From contig NZ_BCXJ01000007.1 in the NCBI RefSeq assembly GCF_001598215.1, positions 1 to 64,000 on the forward strand: 64,000 nucleotides of DNA. Reading direction: 5' to 3'. The notes below the pieces were generated by a model. It was given only the letters and a program-made list of their open reading frames with translations. It was not told the origin of the DNA and ran no database searches. Shown piece after piece: positions 8,901 through 17,555 of this stretch (position 1 is the first letter of the stretch; every line of letters starts with the position of its first letter). The position numbers were made by a program, and so were the translations under genes. The DNA comes from Shouchella clausii (GTDB lineage: Bacteria > Bacillota > Bacilli > Bacillales > Bacillaceae_D).

Positions 8901-10247
8901 TTAATAGAATGTCACGGCGTCCTTATCAGATTGGACCGAATAAGAAAACGCCTGGGACTGGACATCGGCGTCCAGAATAAGCAATTTGCGCATCAAATCC
9001 CGTTGCAATTTCGACTTGATATTGAGGTACTCACGCCAAGTCCCTTGCAAGGACTCGACAGAATCCTTTGCGGCCACCTGAGCGGATGGGCTTGAACCTG
9101 TTGCTACACTGGTCAAATCTAGCTCCGCCCCGTCTTCGTTCTTGATCGTGTCAATGCGCTGAACTTGCTCCTCTCTGGTCGAATCCATTTTGGCTTCCGA
9201 CTCGTTCTTACTGTGTTCTTCCATATATTCATCAAACGACGATAAGTCGTTCATGATTTGATTGATATAGCCATCCCGGATAGATTTAGTGGAATAATCG
9301 AAGGTGAACGCTCCGGCCAAATCCCGAGCCGCTACAAGCACCCCGTTTTCATCGATGTAATCCCCATTCACAAACCATGGCGTCTCCGGAGGTTCATACC
9401 CAGCAGACACAAGACGGTTTGCGTACTCTTTCTCACGGTTCAGCAGTTTTCCAAGCTCATCCGTCTGTTCTTGGATTTCATCACGAATCTCTTGATCTAG
9501 TGATTCAGCTACCAAAGCCGTGTATAATTTCGTCGGTTCTGTTTCACCTGTTTCTAACCAATCAAGCGTCGTAACATCCTCTGCACCAGGGTTGACAAAC
9601 AATTTACCTTGGTCGTATTCTCCGAAAGAACCATCATTTGAATCTTTTTCGCCTGATGTTCCAGAACCGTCTCTCCCAGCTAAATCAGCGTTAGAACGAA
9701 TCGTGATATCAGCAACCTCTTTCGGTATTGGTTCATCATCCTGGAAACGAATGACCCCATAACCCGTCGAACCAAACAATGAGAATGTGACATCAGGCTC
9801 ATATGTCAAACTATCCCTCTCACCTGTAATAAATAGTTCATAATTACTCGCATCGGAGCTCATGTTTTCGGGATTCTGCATGCGGAGCAAGATCATCACA
9901 TCTGTTTTGTCTTCGTTTGCAAAAACCCCTTCGACATACATCTTTTCATTGGAAAGTGAAAAATTAAAACTTTCAGTATAGACAGCTTGGGCCGACACAC
10001 TCTGAACAACATTGGAGCGGTGAGTCACAAAAGAAAGGGCTGTAAACAAGATCAAAGCTGTTAGCGTAGCTCCTAACATTGCTGTGAAACGCTCCATCTT
10101 GTGATGAGGTCCAAGTTTCAGCTTATCTCGCACGTTTTGAAGGCGCTGAATAAACGAAGTTTTTTCCTGTTTATCCGTCCCCTGTTCCTCCTCTGTTGCT
10201 TTTTGGTTTTTAAGACCCCTCATAACACGTCTTGTCATTTTCTTCAT
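8901..10247 (-). CDS. Large single-pass membrane protein of the conjugation block
   Basis: 448 residues starting MKKMTRRVMRG, with GGGAGGGGG upstream. The cytoplasmic N-terminus is basic (1-53), one membrane segment lies near 57-75, and the extracytoplasmic region is long and acidic with beta-rich stretches near 90-200 and helical parts near 240-330 and 400-440. Not assigned to a family. Its placement between the hydrolase and the VirB2-like subunit suggests a structural channel component. A near-perfect 24-bp palindrome (10278-10301) and a TATAAT further upstream suggest a regulated promoter of its own. Confidence 0.65.
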   Translation of the reverse strand: MKKMTRRVMRGLKNQKATEEEQGTDKQEKTSFIQRLQNVRDKLKLGPHHKMERFTAMLGATLTALILFTALSFVTHRSNVVQSVSAQAVYTESFNFSLSNEKMYVEGVFANEDKTDVMILLRMQNPENMSSDASNYELFITGERDSLTYEPDVTFSLFGSTGYGVIRFQDDEPIPKEVADITIRSNADLAGRDGSGTSGEKDSNDGSFGEYDQGKLFVNPGAEDVTTLDWLETGETEPTKLYTALVAESLDQEIRDEIQEQTDELGKLLNREKEYANRLVSAGYEPPETPWFVNGDYIDENGVLVAARDLAGAFTFDYSTKSIRDGYINQIMNDLSSFDEYMEEHSKNESEAKMDSTREEQVQRIDTIKNEDGAELDLTSVATGSSPSAQVAAKDSVESLQGTWREYLNIKSKLQRDLMRKLLILDADVQSQAFSYSVQSDKDAVTFY

Positions 10248-10277
10248 TCCCCCTCCCTCTTTGTTTAAATGGAAACA

Positions 10278-10301
10278 AAAACGTTGTGTACACAGCGTTT
10301 T
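10278..10301. promoter_or_regulatory. 24-bp palindromic operator-like site, copy 2 (best conserved)
   Basis: AAAACGTTG-TGTACA-CAGCGTTTT, a near-perfect palindrome centred at 10289/10290. On the minus strand it lies just downstream of a TATAAT and upstream of the 8901-10247 start. Confidence 0.6.
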
Positions 10302-10407
10302 TCGTCATAACTACGATTAATTATAGCATAGCTTAAATGGAATAAATAGGAAATAGAGTAAAAATGTTTGTTGTTTAAACCCGTTATAGCGAAACATTGT
10401 GCAACAA

Positions 10408-10435
10408 AAAAGAAGGTGCAGCTGCACCTTCTTTT
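10408..10435. terminator. Strong bidirectional terminator after the VirB2-like gene
   Basis: Perfect 14-bp inverted repeat without spacer, centred at 10421/10422 on CAGCTG, ending in T-runs on both strands. Confidence 0.85.
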
Positions 10436-10459
10436 CTTCCCTTTCCCCTTTTCTGCTGC

Positions 10460-10816
10460 CTACGGGAGGAATGTCTTTGCAAAGTAGAATAATGTAATAG
10501 TCTGTCCACCCAAATCTTCGATTGTTTTTCGACCGCCTCTCGCGATGTCTTGCACGAACTGGAAACCAGTTGTCATAGACAATACGCCACCGACAAGAAG
10601 TAGAGTAATTGCCACGGCCCAGTTTGTTTGCTTTTTGCCTTGAGACATCAACCCGGAGACAATTTGCCAGACAGCATAGCCAACTGCGATGATACCAAGA
10701 ATCATGACAGCTAGAGAGATCCAGTCCCCAAGCGTACTGAATGAGTTTTTCAAGAAATTGCGCAAATCCCAACCACCGGAGCCGGCTAATAGTTCAACAG
10801 TGCTGACACCAAACAT
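10460..10816 (-). CDS. VirB2-like small membrane subunit
   Basis: 118 residues from ATG 10814-10816 (MFGVSTVELLAGSG), with AAAGGGGG eight bases upstream. The frame extends further but without a better site. Two hydrophobic segments (about 31-55 and 65-85) are separated by a short basic loop (SQGKKQTNW), and an amphipathic tail follows. This two-helix hairpin is the usual VirB2/TrbC pilin-like layout. It is directly downstream of the VirB6-like gene but has its own terminators on both sides, which fits high-level separate expression of a structural subunit. Confidence 0.65.
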   Translation of the reverse strand: MFGVSTVELLAGSGGWDLRNFLKNSFSTLGDWISLAVMILGIIAVGYAVWQIVSGLMSQGKKQTNWAVAITLLLVGGVLSMTTGFQFVQDIARGGRKTIEDLGGQTITLFYFAKTFLP

Positions 10817-10859
10817 GGATTTTCCCCCTTTACCTGTGAGCTGGTCTGTAAATATCGTC

Positions 10860-10884
10860 AAACGACTGACCGCTCAACAATTTT
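10860..10884. promoter_or_regulatory. 24-25 bp operator-like site, weak copy
   Basis: AAACGACTG-ACCGCT-CAACAATTTT, upstream of the VirB2-like gene. It has the same half-site order as the other copies but more mismatches. Confidence 0.3.
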
Positions 10885-10961
10885 AAAACTAAGGCAATTA
10901 TATCATACAGATTTTACCAAAACAATATAATAATTCCATTCAAAGGTAAACAATTTGCAGA

Positions 10962-10984
10962 GAAAAAAGAGCCCCGAAGGGCTC
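10962..10984 (-). terminator. Terminator after the VirB6-like gene
   Basis: GAGCCC-CGAA-GGGCTC followed by TTTTTT on the minus strand, five bases after the stop. Confidence 0.9.
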
Positions 10985-10989
10985 GCGGG

Positions 10990-13900
10990 TCATTCGTCGC
11001 TGTGCTCTACACTTGTTCCGTTGACGAATGAATCCCACGATTGTTGCATGTGCTTCGTACTTTGGGTAATACCGACTCTATCTTTAATCGCGTCCTCTCG
11101 GATACCGGAACGAACCAGGTCGCGCCTCATCTGATTTAAACGACCGCTCAATGTTTTCATCTGTTTCCGACCTTCCCCTGTAAGAGTGCCGGTCTTTTCT
11201 TGATGAATGAGTTTGTCGTACATGGCCTGCGAATGATTCAATTGAATCATTTGATTGATGATCGCTGAACCATTCTTACGAATCGGTCGACTTGCTACAA
11301 CCGGTTGGAAATTACCGTTCTTGAGCAAGCCTTGAGCGTTATCTTTCAGCTCCATCAGATTGGACTGTGAAGCCTCGACATTATTTTTTAACACCTTCAC
11401 TTGTTCTTCCGCTTGCTTAATGACTTGCGACGGTCGATTGTTCGAACGGAGTGAGGCCAAGCGTTGTTCCGCTTGCTTCAGCTTCGATTGGTCCTGTTGT
11501 AGATCGGCCGCATGTTTTGTCACCTGCTTACGGTAATCATCGTAATTGCTGATACCGGCAGCTGTAAGTGATACATAGCTCTTGCTTGCCGAGCGTTCCG
11601 GAACAGGTTGTGTTTGTGGAACCTGCAGCTCGGACTTTTTCCGCCAACCTGGAGGATCAAGAACACGCTGTTTTGCCGTTTGTGCTTTGTCTAGCCGACG
11701 TTTCGCCTGCGCCTGCTCTTTACGAGCCGTGTGAATCTCCTGCCTGGAGGCTTTTTGTTGTGCTAAACGCTGCGTGTTCGTCTGAGCTTGCTTGTAATGG
11801 GCTTGTGCCTGTTGGTACTCGGCTATAGCCTGATCAATTTGCTCCGGCGTACCACTTGGTTTTTGAGACACTCTGGACAAATTAGACTGCGCCTTCGACA
11901 AGACGTTCGACGCATGATTCATTTTCTGCTCTCGTTTCTGGATAACCTCTCGCGGCTGCCCGTTTGCGATCGCTTCAGCATGAGCGTCTTGCGCTTTTTG
12001 AAATAACTGCTCTGCACTTTCAACACGAGACCGAGCGTTGTGAACTTCACTGTAAGAACGACCGGCAGATTTCGCTGTTCGCAAATCTTGTTCCATATCC
12101 ATAGCTCGGCGTACCGATTGACGTTGTGCATCAACTTCCCTCTTCTGTCTTGCGATTACTTTAGAAGGCGCGCCGTTTTCATGCATCTGTTTCAACTTAC
12201 CTACGCTTTCTTTAAGGGACGCTTTTTCAGCACCTACGCGACGTGCCGCACTTTGTACATGCTCGTCTGTTACTGGTTGGCGCGCAGCTGCTTTTCCAGG
12301 CCCTCCTTTTGCTCCTTTTGCACTAGCTTGCATTGCTTGATTGAATGCTTGCTGTAAACTGCGTGCATTTTTATTTGCCTTGTCGGCATAACGCTGAGCC
12401 TGCATGATGGCATAAGGAGATGCCCCGTTCGCTTTCAACTCCTCAACTCGTTCATCTGCTCGTTTGGCAAGAACGTTCGCTCGGTTCGACTGTTTTGCAA
12501 GGGCCGTCAGGTTTTGGTCGTCCGACTCCTCTTTGGAAGCATCACTTACCACCGGCAATGCTGCATTCTTCATCGCTTCATCGCCCTTGTGCTTAAGGTG
12601 CGTCTCTCCGGTTTCTGGATCCTCGACCATCTCGAATCCGCGTTTATCGATGGATCCTATAATGTCTTCTGCTGATACCCTGTTGCCTTCACTGTCCGTG
12701 ATGAATCCTTCATCATCCAATTGAACCGGATCATCCGATCCTTTCAAGGAAAGCATTTCCCCGTCGGATCCAACCACGTTTCCATCTTTGTCGAGCCCGT
12801 AGTGCGTAGCGTCCAACTCTTTTGTCATTGCGTCATACTTGTCTGCATCAAAACGCATAGCATCAAGTTTTTTCGCTTCTTTCAAAGCGGACACCGGTTT
12901 TCCGTTATGGTCTGGAATCGAGTCCAATGGTTGAAGGGTTCCATCTTTATCAAGCGCTACAAGATTGCCGTCTTCATCAACCAATTGACCCTTATCATTC
13001 TGATAGAACACATTGCCAACTTCGTCTGTGTACGGGTTCCCATCAGCGTCCAAAAGCGCACCAGCTTCTGTGGTCATTGGACGAACTCCAGCCATACCGA
13101 CTGGGGAATTCGGGCTGATCACGTCCCCATTAGCATCGAGCACATTGCCGTTCTCATCGATGGTGGTTTGCCCTGTGTTGGTTGTGCTTGTCTCGTTCTC
13201 ATCATTCTCGGTAAATTCATCGCTTGCTACTTTTCCGAGCGCAGTCGCATCACCATATCGCATCGCTTGGATGCTCGCATCCTTCGCTTCCATTTCACGG
13301 TCAAATGATTTGCCATTGATACCAAGCGCACCTTTTGCCGTATCCCTTCCTTTTGCTTTCGCAAGGTCTTTTGCTGTATCGATCCGTGACTTGACTTTTT
13401 CCCCGAAGGAGCGTCCTTCCATCCCTCGTTCATCAGCCAGAGCTTCACGACGAGATTCCACCCCGTGCGCCGCATTAAGAAGTCCAGCTGCACCGCCCAA
13501 GAGTCCTCCAATATCGCCTTGTTTTGCGGCATCTGTCAGTTTTCCGTCTCCGCCGACACGACCACCGGACATTTTCGATACGTCGAGACCTTTACCGCCT
13601 GTACTCGTATCAAGAGCGCCCATCAAACGGTTAATGGCGTTTGTGGTCACTTCTTCTGTTAATTCCTTGAAGACTTTTACGTTGCGGATCATGAGAATGG
13701 TCACAGTTGCTGTGACGACGATAACCAGGAAACTTCCCAAGAAGTCGAGAATCAATCCAGCTCCACTGAAGTAACTGCTACCCATATCAACCAGGCTATT
13801 AAAGTTCAAGAGCATGGTCATAATGATGTTCTCGCTCAACGCATATAAAAAGATCATACCGATGATCTGGATGATAAGCACGGCCGTTGAAATCAGTAAT

Positions 13901-15903
13901 TTTGTCGTAAACGCAATTGACCCTAAAGCTGTTCCAAAAACACCACTTAGGATGCGCGGAATGCTCTTAATGGCCAACGAAATCATCATGACGCCGTAAC
14001 CAATCGATAAGATGGCCAAGCTGAACATCACCGTTACGTTTTCTGTCCAGCGTGTGAAAGAAGAAAGACCTGATCCTCCGAACGTCACAGATGCATAGGC
14101 ATCTCTTGAGAGATCACTCGCCGTCTTCTCTGGTGAATACACGGTAAGTCCTGTGTTCGAAAACGTGGTATTTAAAAAGTTATACATTGCAATCGGTGAC
14201 AAACCGCCGACGGTACTGGCTCTGTCTGAGCCTATCGGCGCGGTTTTGCGACTCATAACTTCATCCATATCCGGCGTTATAAATCCTTTTTGTCTGTCGT
14301 AACGAAGATCGCCAGAATTATAGATGTTCATCCGGTACTGGCCAAATTGGAAAACCGGATTGAGAGCATTCCCCTCGGTGAATAATCCTTTAGCGCTGTT
14401 ACGCTTGTTGTCTCCATCTTCGCTACCCTTCCCTTCGAGGCCGTTCCAGTAAATCGGCTCCATCCATTCCTCGCTATCGCCAAAGATCGTTTTGTCAATC
14501 CAGGTCCGATGGTCACTTGATGACAAGGAAAACATTTTGACGATGTTTTGATCGTTTTCCTTGCTATTATCGTGAGCTCTAATTCTTTGAATCTGCCCAG
14601 AAACCTCCCCGTTATAGTCCGAACTAGTATATGTTGTGCTAGTCATGTGCCGAGTAAGTAGGTTTACCACATCCAAAAATGTGGATTTTTCACCAACACC
14701 TATTGCGTCGGAATCTGCATCTTTTCTCGCTCCGCCTTCTTCAAAGATTTGCCCAATATCAGATGTGGCAGAATAACGGTCTTTCAATTTATTTGCGCGG
14801 CTACTATTTGCACGGGTCCCGTTTATTTTTAAAATCAATTCCCTGTTGCTAATAGTGCGCTCCGCATCATCACTAAATCGAGGATGAAGAATACCAACGT
14901 CCGAAGGGGGTGCTAATCTTGAATATTTGACCCAGCCTTCAAAATCGACATAAGACGAAAGGATCAGGTAATCCGCATATTCAGACCCAACGGACACTTT
15001 GCTGTCCAAGTCGTTAATTAGGCCAGTGTAGGTTGCCCCGATAAGAGGTAGACCCGCGAACAACATGAACACTCGAACGCCATACCTCGCAAATCGCTTC
15101 ATCGCTGATCCTTTTTGGAAAACCAGCACAGTAAAAGCTGTCACGGCAAGCAATGCTGGGAACAAAAATACAATCGAAAAATCCTGAACTGCCTGGTACA
15201 TTGACCCGACGTATTCGGCAATCCCGGAAAGAATCCCAAGATCTGCGCTCGCCGTTCCGTTCAAAACCGTTTCAAACAAGCGAAACGGATTAAGCGTTGT
15301 GAGTATCATAAGTGCGCCACGGAACAAAAACGGAGCGGTGTTTGCCAGAAAATAAACCAGAACCATAATGCCAGAGCCAAGGAAACTTAACACCCCAGAA
15401 AGACCCGGGCGTACTGTCGAAATAAGCCCCATATCTGTCAATACTTCGCCGTAACCAGCGTATTGATAGAAAGGATTGGTCGCTGCAGCATTTTGCTCTC
15501 CGGTGCTACCAATCACACTCATTAACTGGTCGTAGGTGATTGTCTCAGAAGCTGCCGTGTAGCTGTTCATTAACCATCCGACGATCGCTGAGTCATCAGA
15601 TGAAATGTCTGGATAACCAAGAAATGCTCCGGCGTTCCCTGCCACTAACAAGTCATCAGACCCTCCGTTAGTCGTCTCCAGCATATAAAGACGGTCTACG
15701 CCAGAACCAGGTGCAAGGGCTGTGGCAAACTCCCTCGTAAGTTCGCTCGCTCGTTGATACAGCGATAAGTCAGACACACCCTCACCATCATCGGCGGCAA
15801 GTGTGTGTTGGCCAAAGGGCAGAAACATCGAAAAAGTCATGATGAGTGCCAGACCAATTACAATAGCTGCTCGTGGAATCATTCTTTTTAGAAATCGCAT
15901 CAT
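10990..15903 (-). CDS. VirB6/TrbL-like polytopic channel protein with DxDGN repeats and long coiled-coil tail
   Basis: 1637 residues, ATG after GGGAGGAGAG. A signal peptide (about 1-36, ending HTLAADD) is followed by a short extracellular part and hydrophobic segments near 170-215, 240-300 and 620-740. Next are Gly-rich linkers (about 770-840) and an unusual block (about 915-1100) of Asp/Gly-rich units such as DENGN, DADGN, DEDGN, DKDGT and DDEGF. The final ~500 residues are Gln/Ala/Lys/Arg-rich coiled coil. Polytopic core plus soluble tail is the plan of VirB6-like inner-membrane channel proteins. The DxDGN-like units could bind calcium or be structural; that is inference. Confidence 0.75.
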   Translation of the reverse strand: MMRFLKRMIPRAAIVIGLALIMTFSMFLPFGQHTLAADDGEGVSDLSLYQRASELTREFATALAPGSGVDRLYMLETTNGGSDDLLVAGNAGAFLGYPDISSDDSAIVGWLMNSYTAASETITYDQLMSVIGSTGEQNAAATNPFYQYAGYGEVLTDMGLISTVRPGLSGVLSFLGSGIMVLVYFLANTAPFLFRGALMILTTLNPFRLFETVLNGTASADLGILSGIAEYVGSMYQAVQDFSIVFLFPALLAVTAFTVLVFQKGSAMKRFARYGVRVFMLFAGLPLIGATYTGLINDLDSKVSVGSEYADYLILSSYVDFEGWVKYSRLAPPSDVGILHPRFSDDAERTISNRELILKINGTRANSSRANKLKDRYSATSDIGQIFEEGGARKDADSDAIGVGEKSTFLDVVNLLTRHMTSTTYTSSDYNGEVSGQIQRIRAHDNSKENDQNIVKMFSLSSSDHRTWIDKTIFGDSEEWMEPIYWNGLEGKGSEDGDNKRNSAKGLFTEGNALNPVFQFGQYRMNIYNSGDLRYDRQKGFITPDMDEVMSRKTAPIGSDRASTVGGLSPIAMYNFLNTTFSNTGLTVYSPEKTASDLSRDAYASVTFGGSGLSSFTRWTENVTVMFSLAILSIGYGVMMISLAIKSIPRILSGVFGTALGSIAFTTKLLISTAVLIIQIIGMIFLYALSENIIMTMLLNFNSLVDMGSSYFSGAGLILDFLGSFLVIVVTATVTILMIRNVKVFKELTEEVTTNAINRLMGALDTSTGGKGLDVSKMSGGRVGGDGKLTDAAKQGDIGGLLGGAAGLLNAAHGVESRREALADERGMEGRSFGEKVKSRIDTAKDLAKAKGRDTAKGALGINGKSFDREMEAKDASIQAMRYGDATALGKVASDEFTENDENETSTTNTGQTTIDENGNVLDANGDVISPNSPVGMAGVRPMTTEAGALLDADGNPYTDEVGNVFYQNDKGQLVDEDGNLVALDKDGTLQPLDSIPDHNGKPVSALKEAKKLDAMRFDADKYDAMTKELDATHYGLDKDGNVVGSDGEMLSLKGSDDPVQLDDEGFITDSEGNRVSAEDIIGSIDKRGFEMVEDPETGETHLKHKGDEAMKNAALPVVSDASKEESDDQNLTALAKQSNRANVLAKRADERVEELKANGASPYAIMQAQRYADKANKNARSLQQAFNQAMQASAKGAKGGPGKAAARQPVTDEHVQSAARRVGAEKASLKESVGKLKQMHENGAPSKVIARQKREVDAQRQSVRRAMDMEQDLRTAKSAGRSYSEVHNARSRVESAEQLFQKAQDAHAEAIANGQPREVIQKREQKMNHASNVLSKAQSNLSRVSQKPSGTPEQIDQAIAEYQQAQAHYKQAQTNTQRLAQQKASRQEIHTARKEQAQAKRRLDKAQTAKQRVLDPPGWRKKSELQVPQTQPVPERSASKSYVSLTAAGISNYDDYRKQVTKHAADLQQDQSKLKQAEQRLASLRSNNRPSQVIKQAEEQVKVLKNNVEASQSNLMELKDNAQGLLKNGNFQPVVASRPIRKNGSAIINQMIQLNHSQAMYDKLIHQEKTGTLTGEGRKQMKTLSGRLNQMRRDLVRSGIREDAIKDRVGITQSTKHMQQSWDSFVNGTSVEHSDE

Positions 15904-16331
15904 CCCCCACTCTCCTCCCTATGGGACAAATCGACCTAAAACTAGAAATGGGGTCTACCCATCTCGAATGGTCGACTATTCAAATGAACTAGTTATATTC
16001 CCAATAAATATATTAGATGGAAATACTTGTAATTACAATTCTAACTGCAAAACGTTGCGCTCGCAAGGTTTTATTTATCTTTAATTGGGTTATTGTGCAA
16101 CAAAACAAAGAATTCAAGATCAAAAAATGCCAGACCTCCGGGTCTGGCGATCAAAAGCCAAACACATTACAAACTATTCATTTGGTGGTAACAACAACGG
16201 GAATATAAAGAGGTTGGGCCGTATTTTTATAAAAGAGAGAGTCGTATATATATTGAAAAGAAAGATTCAAAGGTTCACTAATAATGTTATAATGTTGAAG
16301 GTATAATTTACCTATGGGAGGTCAAAGAATC
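15904..16331. other. Divergent intergenic region between VirB6-like and lipoprotein genes
   Basis: No gene seen. It holds a 24-bp operator-like palindrome at 16050-16073, a GCCAGACC/GGTCTGGC hairpin at 16129-16148 with T6 on the minus strand, and a plus-strand TATAAT near 16288 serving the lipoprotein gene. The minus-strand hairpin would shield the conjugation operon from incoming transcription. Confidence 0.6.
16050..16073. promoter_or_regulatory. 24-bp palindromic operator-like site upstream of VirB6-like gene
   Basis: AAAACGTTG-CGCTCG-CAAGGTTTT. Same length and half-sites as the copies at 10278 and 25431; lies about 150 bp before the minus-strand start at 15903. Confidence 0.5.
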
Positions 16332-16958
16332 ATGTTTTTAAAGAAAAAACGGTTGGTATTATTTTTGATAGTTTCATTAGTTTCACTAACGACAGCTTGC
16401 GGCAAGGCGGAGACAACTGATTCTGCAGACAGCGAATCCGAGGGTGAAACTGGTGGATCAGTCATAACCACTACTTCGGAGAGAGAGCCTAGGTACATGG
16501 AAAGACCTAGTAATGAGATAGAAGAGATGACTGAACGTGTTAGTATAATTGATGCAAGTGGTGGGGACACAATAGAAATTGAAAACGCGGACAAAGATTG
16601 GGAAGCAGAAATTGTAAAACTATTGCTAATCGATGTACCGGAGGGCGTTCCTGGAAATACACTTGATGTACGTGAACAAGCAAGTAATGAACTGAAAGCC
16701 TTGTCAGATCGCAACGGGACTCGATTGGAGCGAGGAAACCCCGACAAAGACGATGAGGGTAACACCCTCGGTTATATTTGGGTAAGCCAAGACGGAGCGT
16801 TTGGGGATATAAATTTTGCAGAGTACCTTTTGAGAAATGGTCTAGCAAAAGTTGTGGATGACCCCGATCCAGATGCAAAATATTTGGAGGAGTTCCGCGA
16901 AGCTGAGCAAAAAGCAAAAGACGAAAAAGAGGGTATCTGGTCCGACGAAGCTGAATAG
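16332..16958 (+). CDS. Staphylococcal-nuclease-fold lipoprotein, probably catalytically inactive
   Basis: 208 residues from ATG 16332 (MFLKKKRLVLF), GGGAGG 11 bases upstream; the ATG at 16314 has no site. A lipoprotein signal ends SLTTAC, so the protein should be anchored outside the cell. An acidic linker leads to an SNase-like domain: GGDTIEIEN, VKLLLIDVPE, REQASNELKAL, EGNTLGYIW and NFAEYLLRNGLAKV. The two catalytic arginines of the family are replaced: Lys stands before LLLIDVPE, and Asn replaces Arg in the DxYGR position (DDEGN). The fold is likely kept and the nuclease activity lost. Possible role in surface binding; function not known. Confidence 0.8.
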   Translation: MFLKKKRLVLFLIVSLVSLTTACGKAETTDSADSESEGETGGSVITTTSEREPRYMERPSNEIEEMTERVSIIDASGGDTIEIENADKDWEAEIVKLLLIDVPEGVPGNTLDVREQASNELKALSDRNGTRLERGNPDKDDEGNTLGYIWVSQDGAFGDINFAEYLLRNGLAKVVDDPDPDAKYLEEFREAEQKAKDEKEGIWSDEAE

Positions 16959-17008
16959 AACGAGGCTGAATAAATTGAAAAGCGCTAAACAAATCATATG
17001 CACAATCC

Positions 17009-17037
17009 AACCCATGGAAATTGATTCCATGGGTTTT
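17009..17037. terminator. Terminator after the nuclease-fold lipoprotein
   Basis: Perfect 11-bp stem AACCCATGGAA/TTCCATGGGTT followed by TTTTT. Confidence 0.9.
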
Positions 17038-17067
17038 TAATTTCCTTGCGCGGAGTCACAGACATAG

Positions 17068-17099
17068 CAGGAGGTGCACTCAATTCGCCGCACCTCCTG
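17068..17099. other. Perfect 10-bp inverted repeat
   Basis: CAGGAGGTGC, 12-base loop, GCACCTCCTG, with no T-tract. It lies between the terminator and the iteron repeat. An exposed RNA copy would present a Shine-Dalgarno-like arm. Confidence 0.4.
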
Positions 17100-17103
17100 A
17101 TTT

Positions 17104-17478
17104 CGAAAATGTTCCTTTGTTCCTGGTTTTTTCAAGAAAGCTATTATATGCGTAATATATATATTTATATATAGTCTTTTATTAAAAGAAAGAGGAACAA
17201 AGGAACATAGTGACTGGAGCCCTTGGGAATAAAGGATTTCGTTGTTCCTTTTTTCTGTGACCAACCAGGGACATTCAAGGAACATTTGAGACCAAAAAGG
17301 AACAAATGCGGTCGAATTGCTTGCGTGCATGCAAAAAGACCATGCGAACGAGCATGTTCGATAACACCTTTTTGGCGTGAAAATACTTGCGTGCATGCAA
17401 GAAAGCACCCAAAAAGGAACATTTAAAGCCAAAAAAGGAACATTTTGACCCCAAAAAGGAACAAACAAGGAACAAAAA
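17104..17478. repeat. Iteron-rich, AT-rich repeat, copy A (origin- or centromere-like)
   Basis: About 375 bp closely matching 59148-59520. A 16-bp inverted repeat (ATGTTCCTTTGTTCCT / AGGAACAAAGGAACAT) flanks an AT-rich core full of TA steps. Further GGAACA units follow: about eight direct and three inverted in all. Two ACTTGCGTGCATGCAAG-type palindromes lie at 17319-17336 and 17385-17402. No believable gene; the frames crossing it are by-products of the repeat. Iterons plus an AT-rich flanked core suggest a replication origin, centromere or regulatory hub. Confidence 0.7.
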
Positions 17479-17555
17479 TAAATGAACATTCACCCAACAC
17501 ATCCGGCAAGCCGGCGATAAAAAGCACAGAAACTACAAAAACGGAGGTGACACCT

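Noticed and set aside
12464-13774. Long plus-strand frames opposite the VirB6-like gene
   Set aside because: Antisense shadows of a strongly supported 1637-aa reading frame; composition not protein-like.
17104-17478. CRISPR-like array
   Set aside because: Repeat units are short (about 8 bp), unevenly spaced and partly inverted, and no cas gene is near.
17037-17502. Several long open frames with repeated FLFG/CSFL-like peptides across the iteron block, and the matching ones at 59085-59529
   Set aside because: They arise from the GGAACA repeats read in different frames, have no ribosome-binding sites, and occur on both strands of a non-coding repeat.
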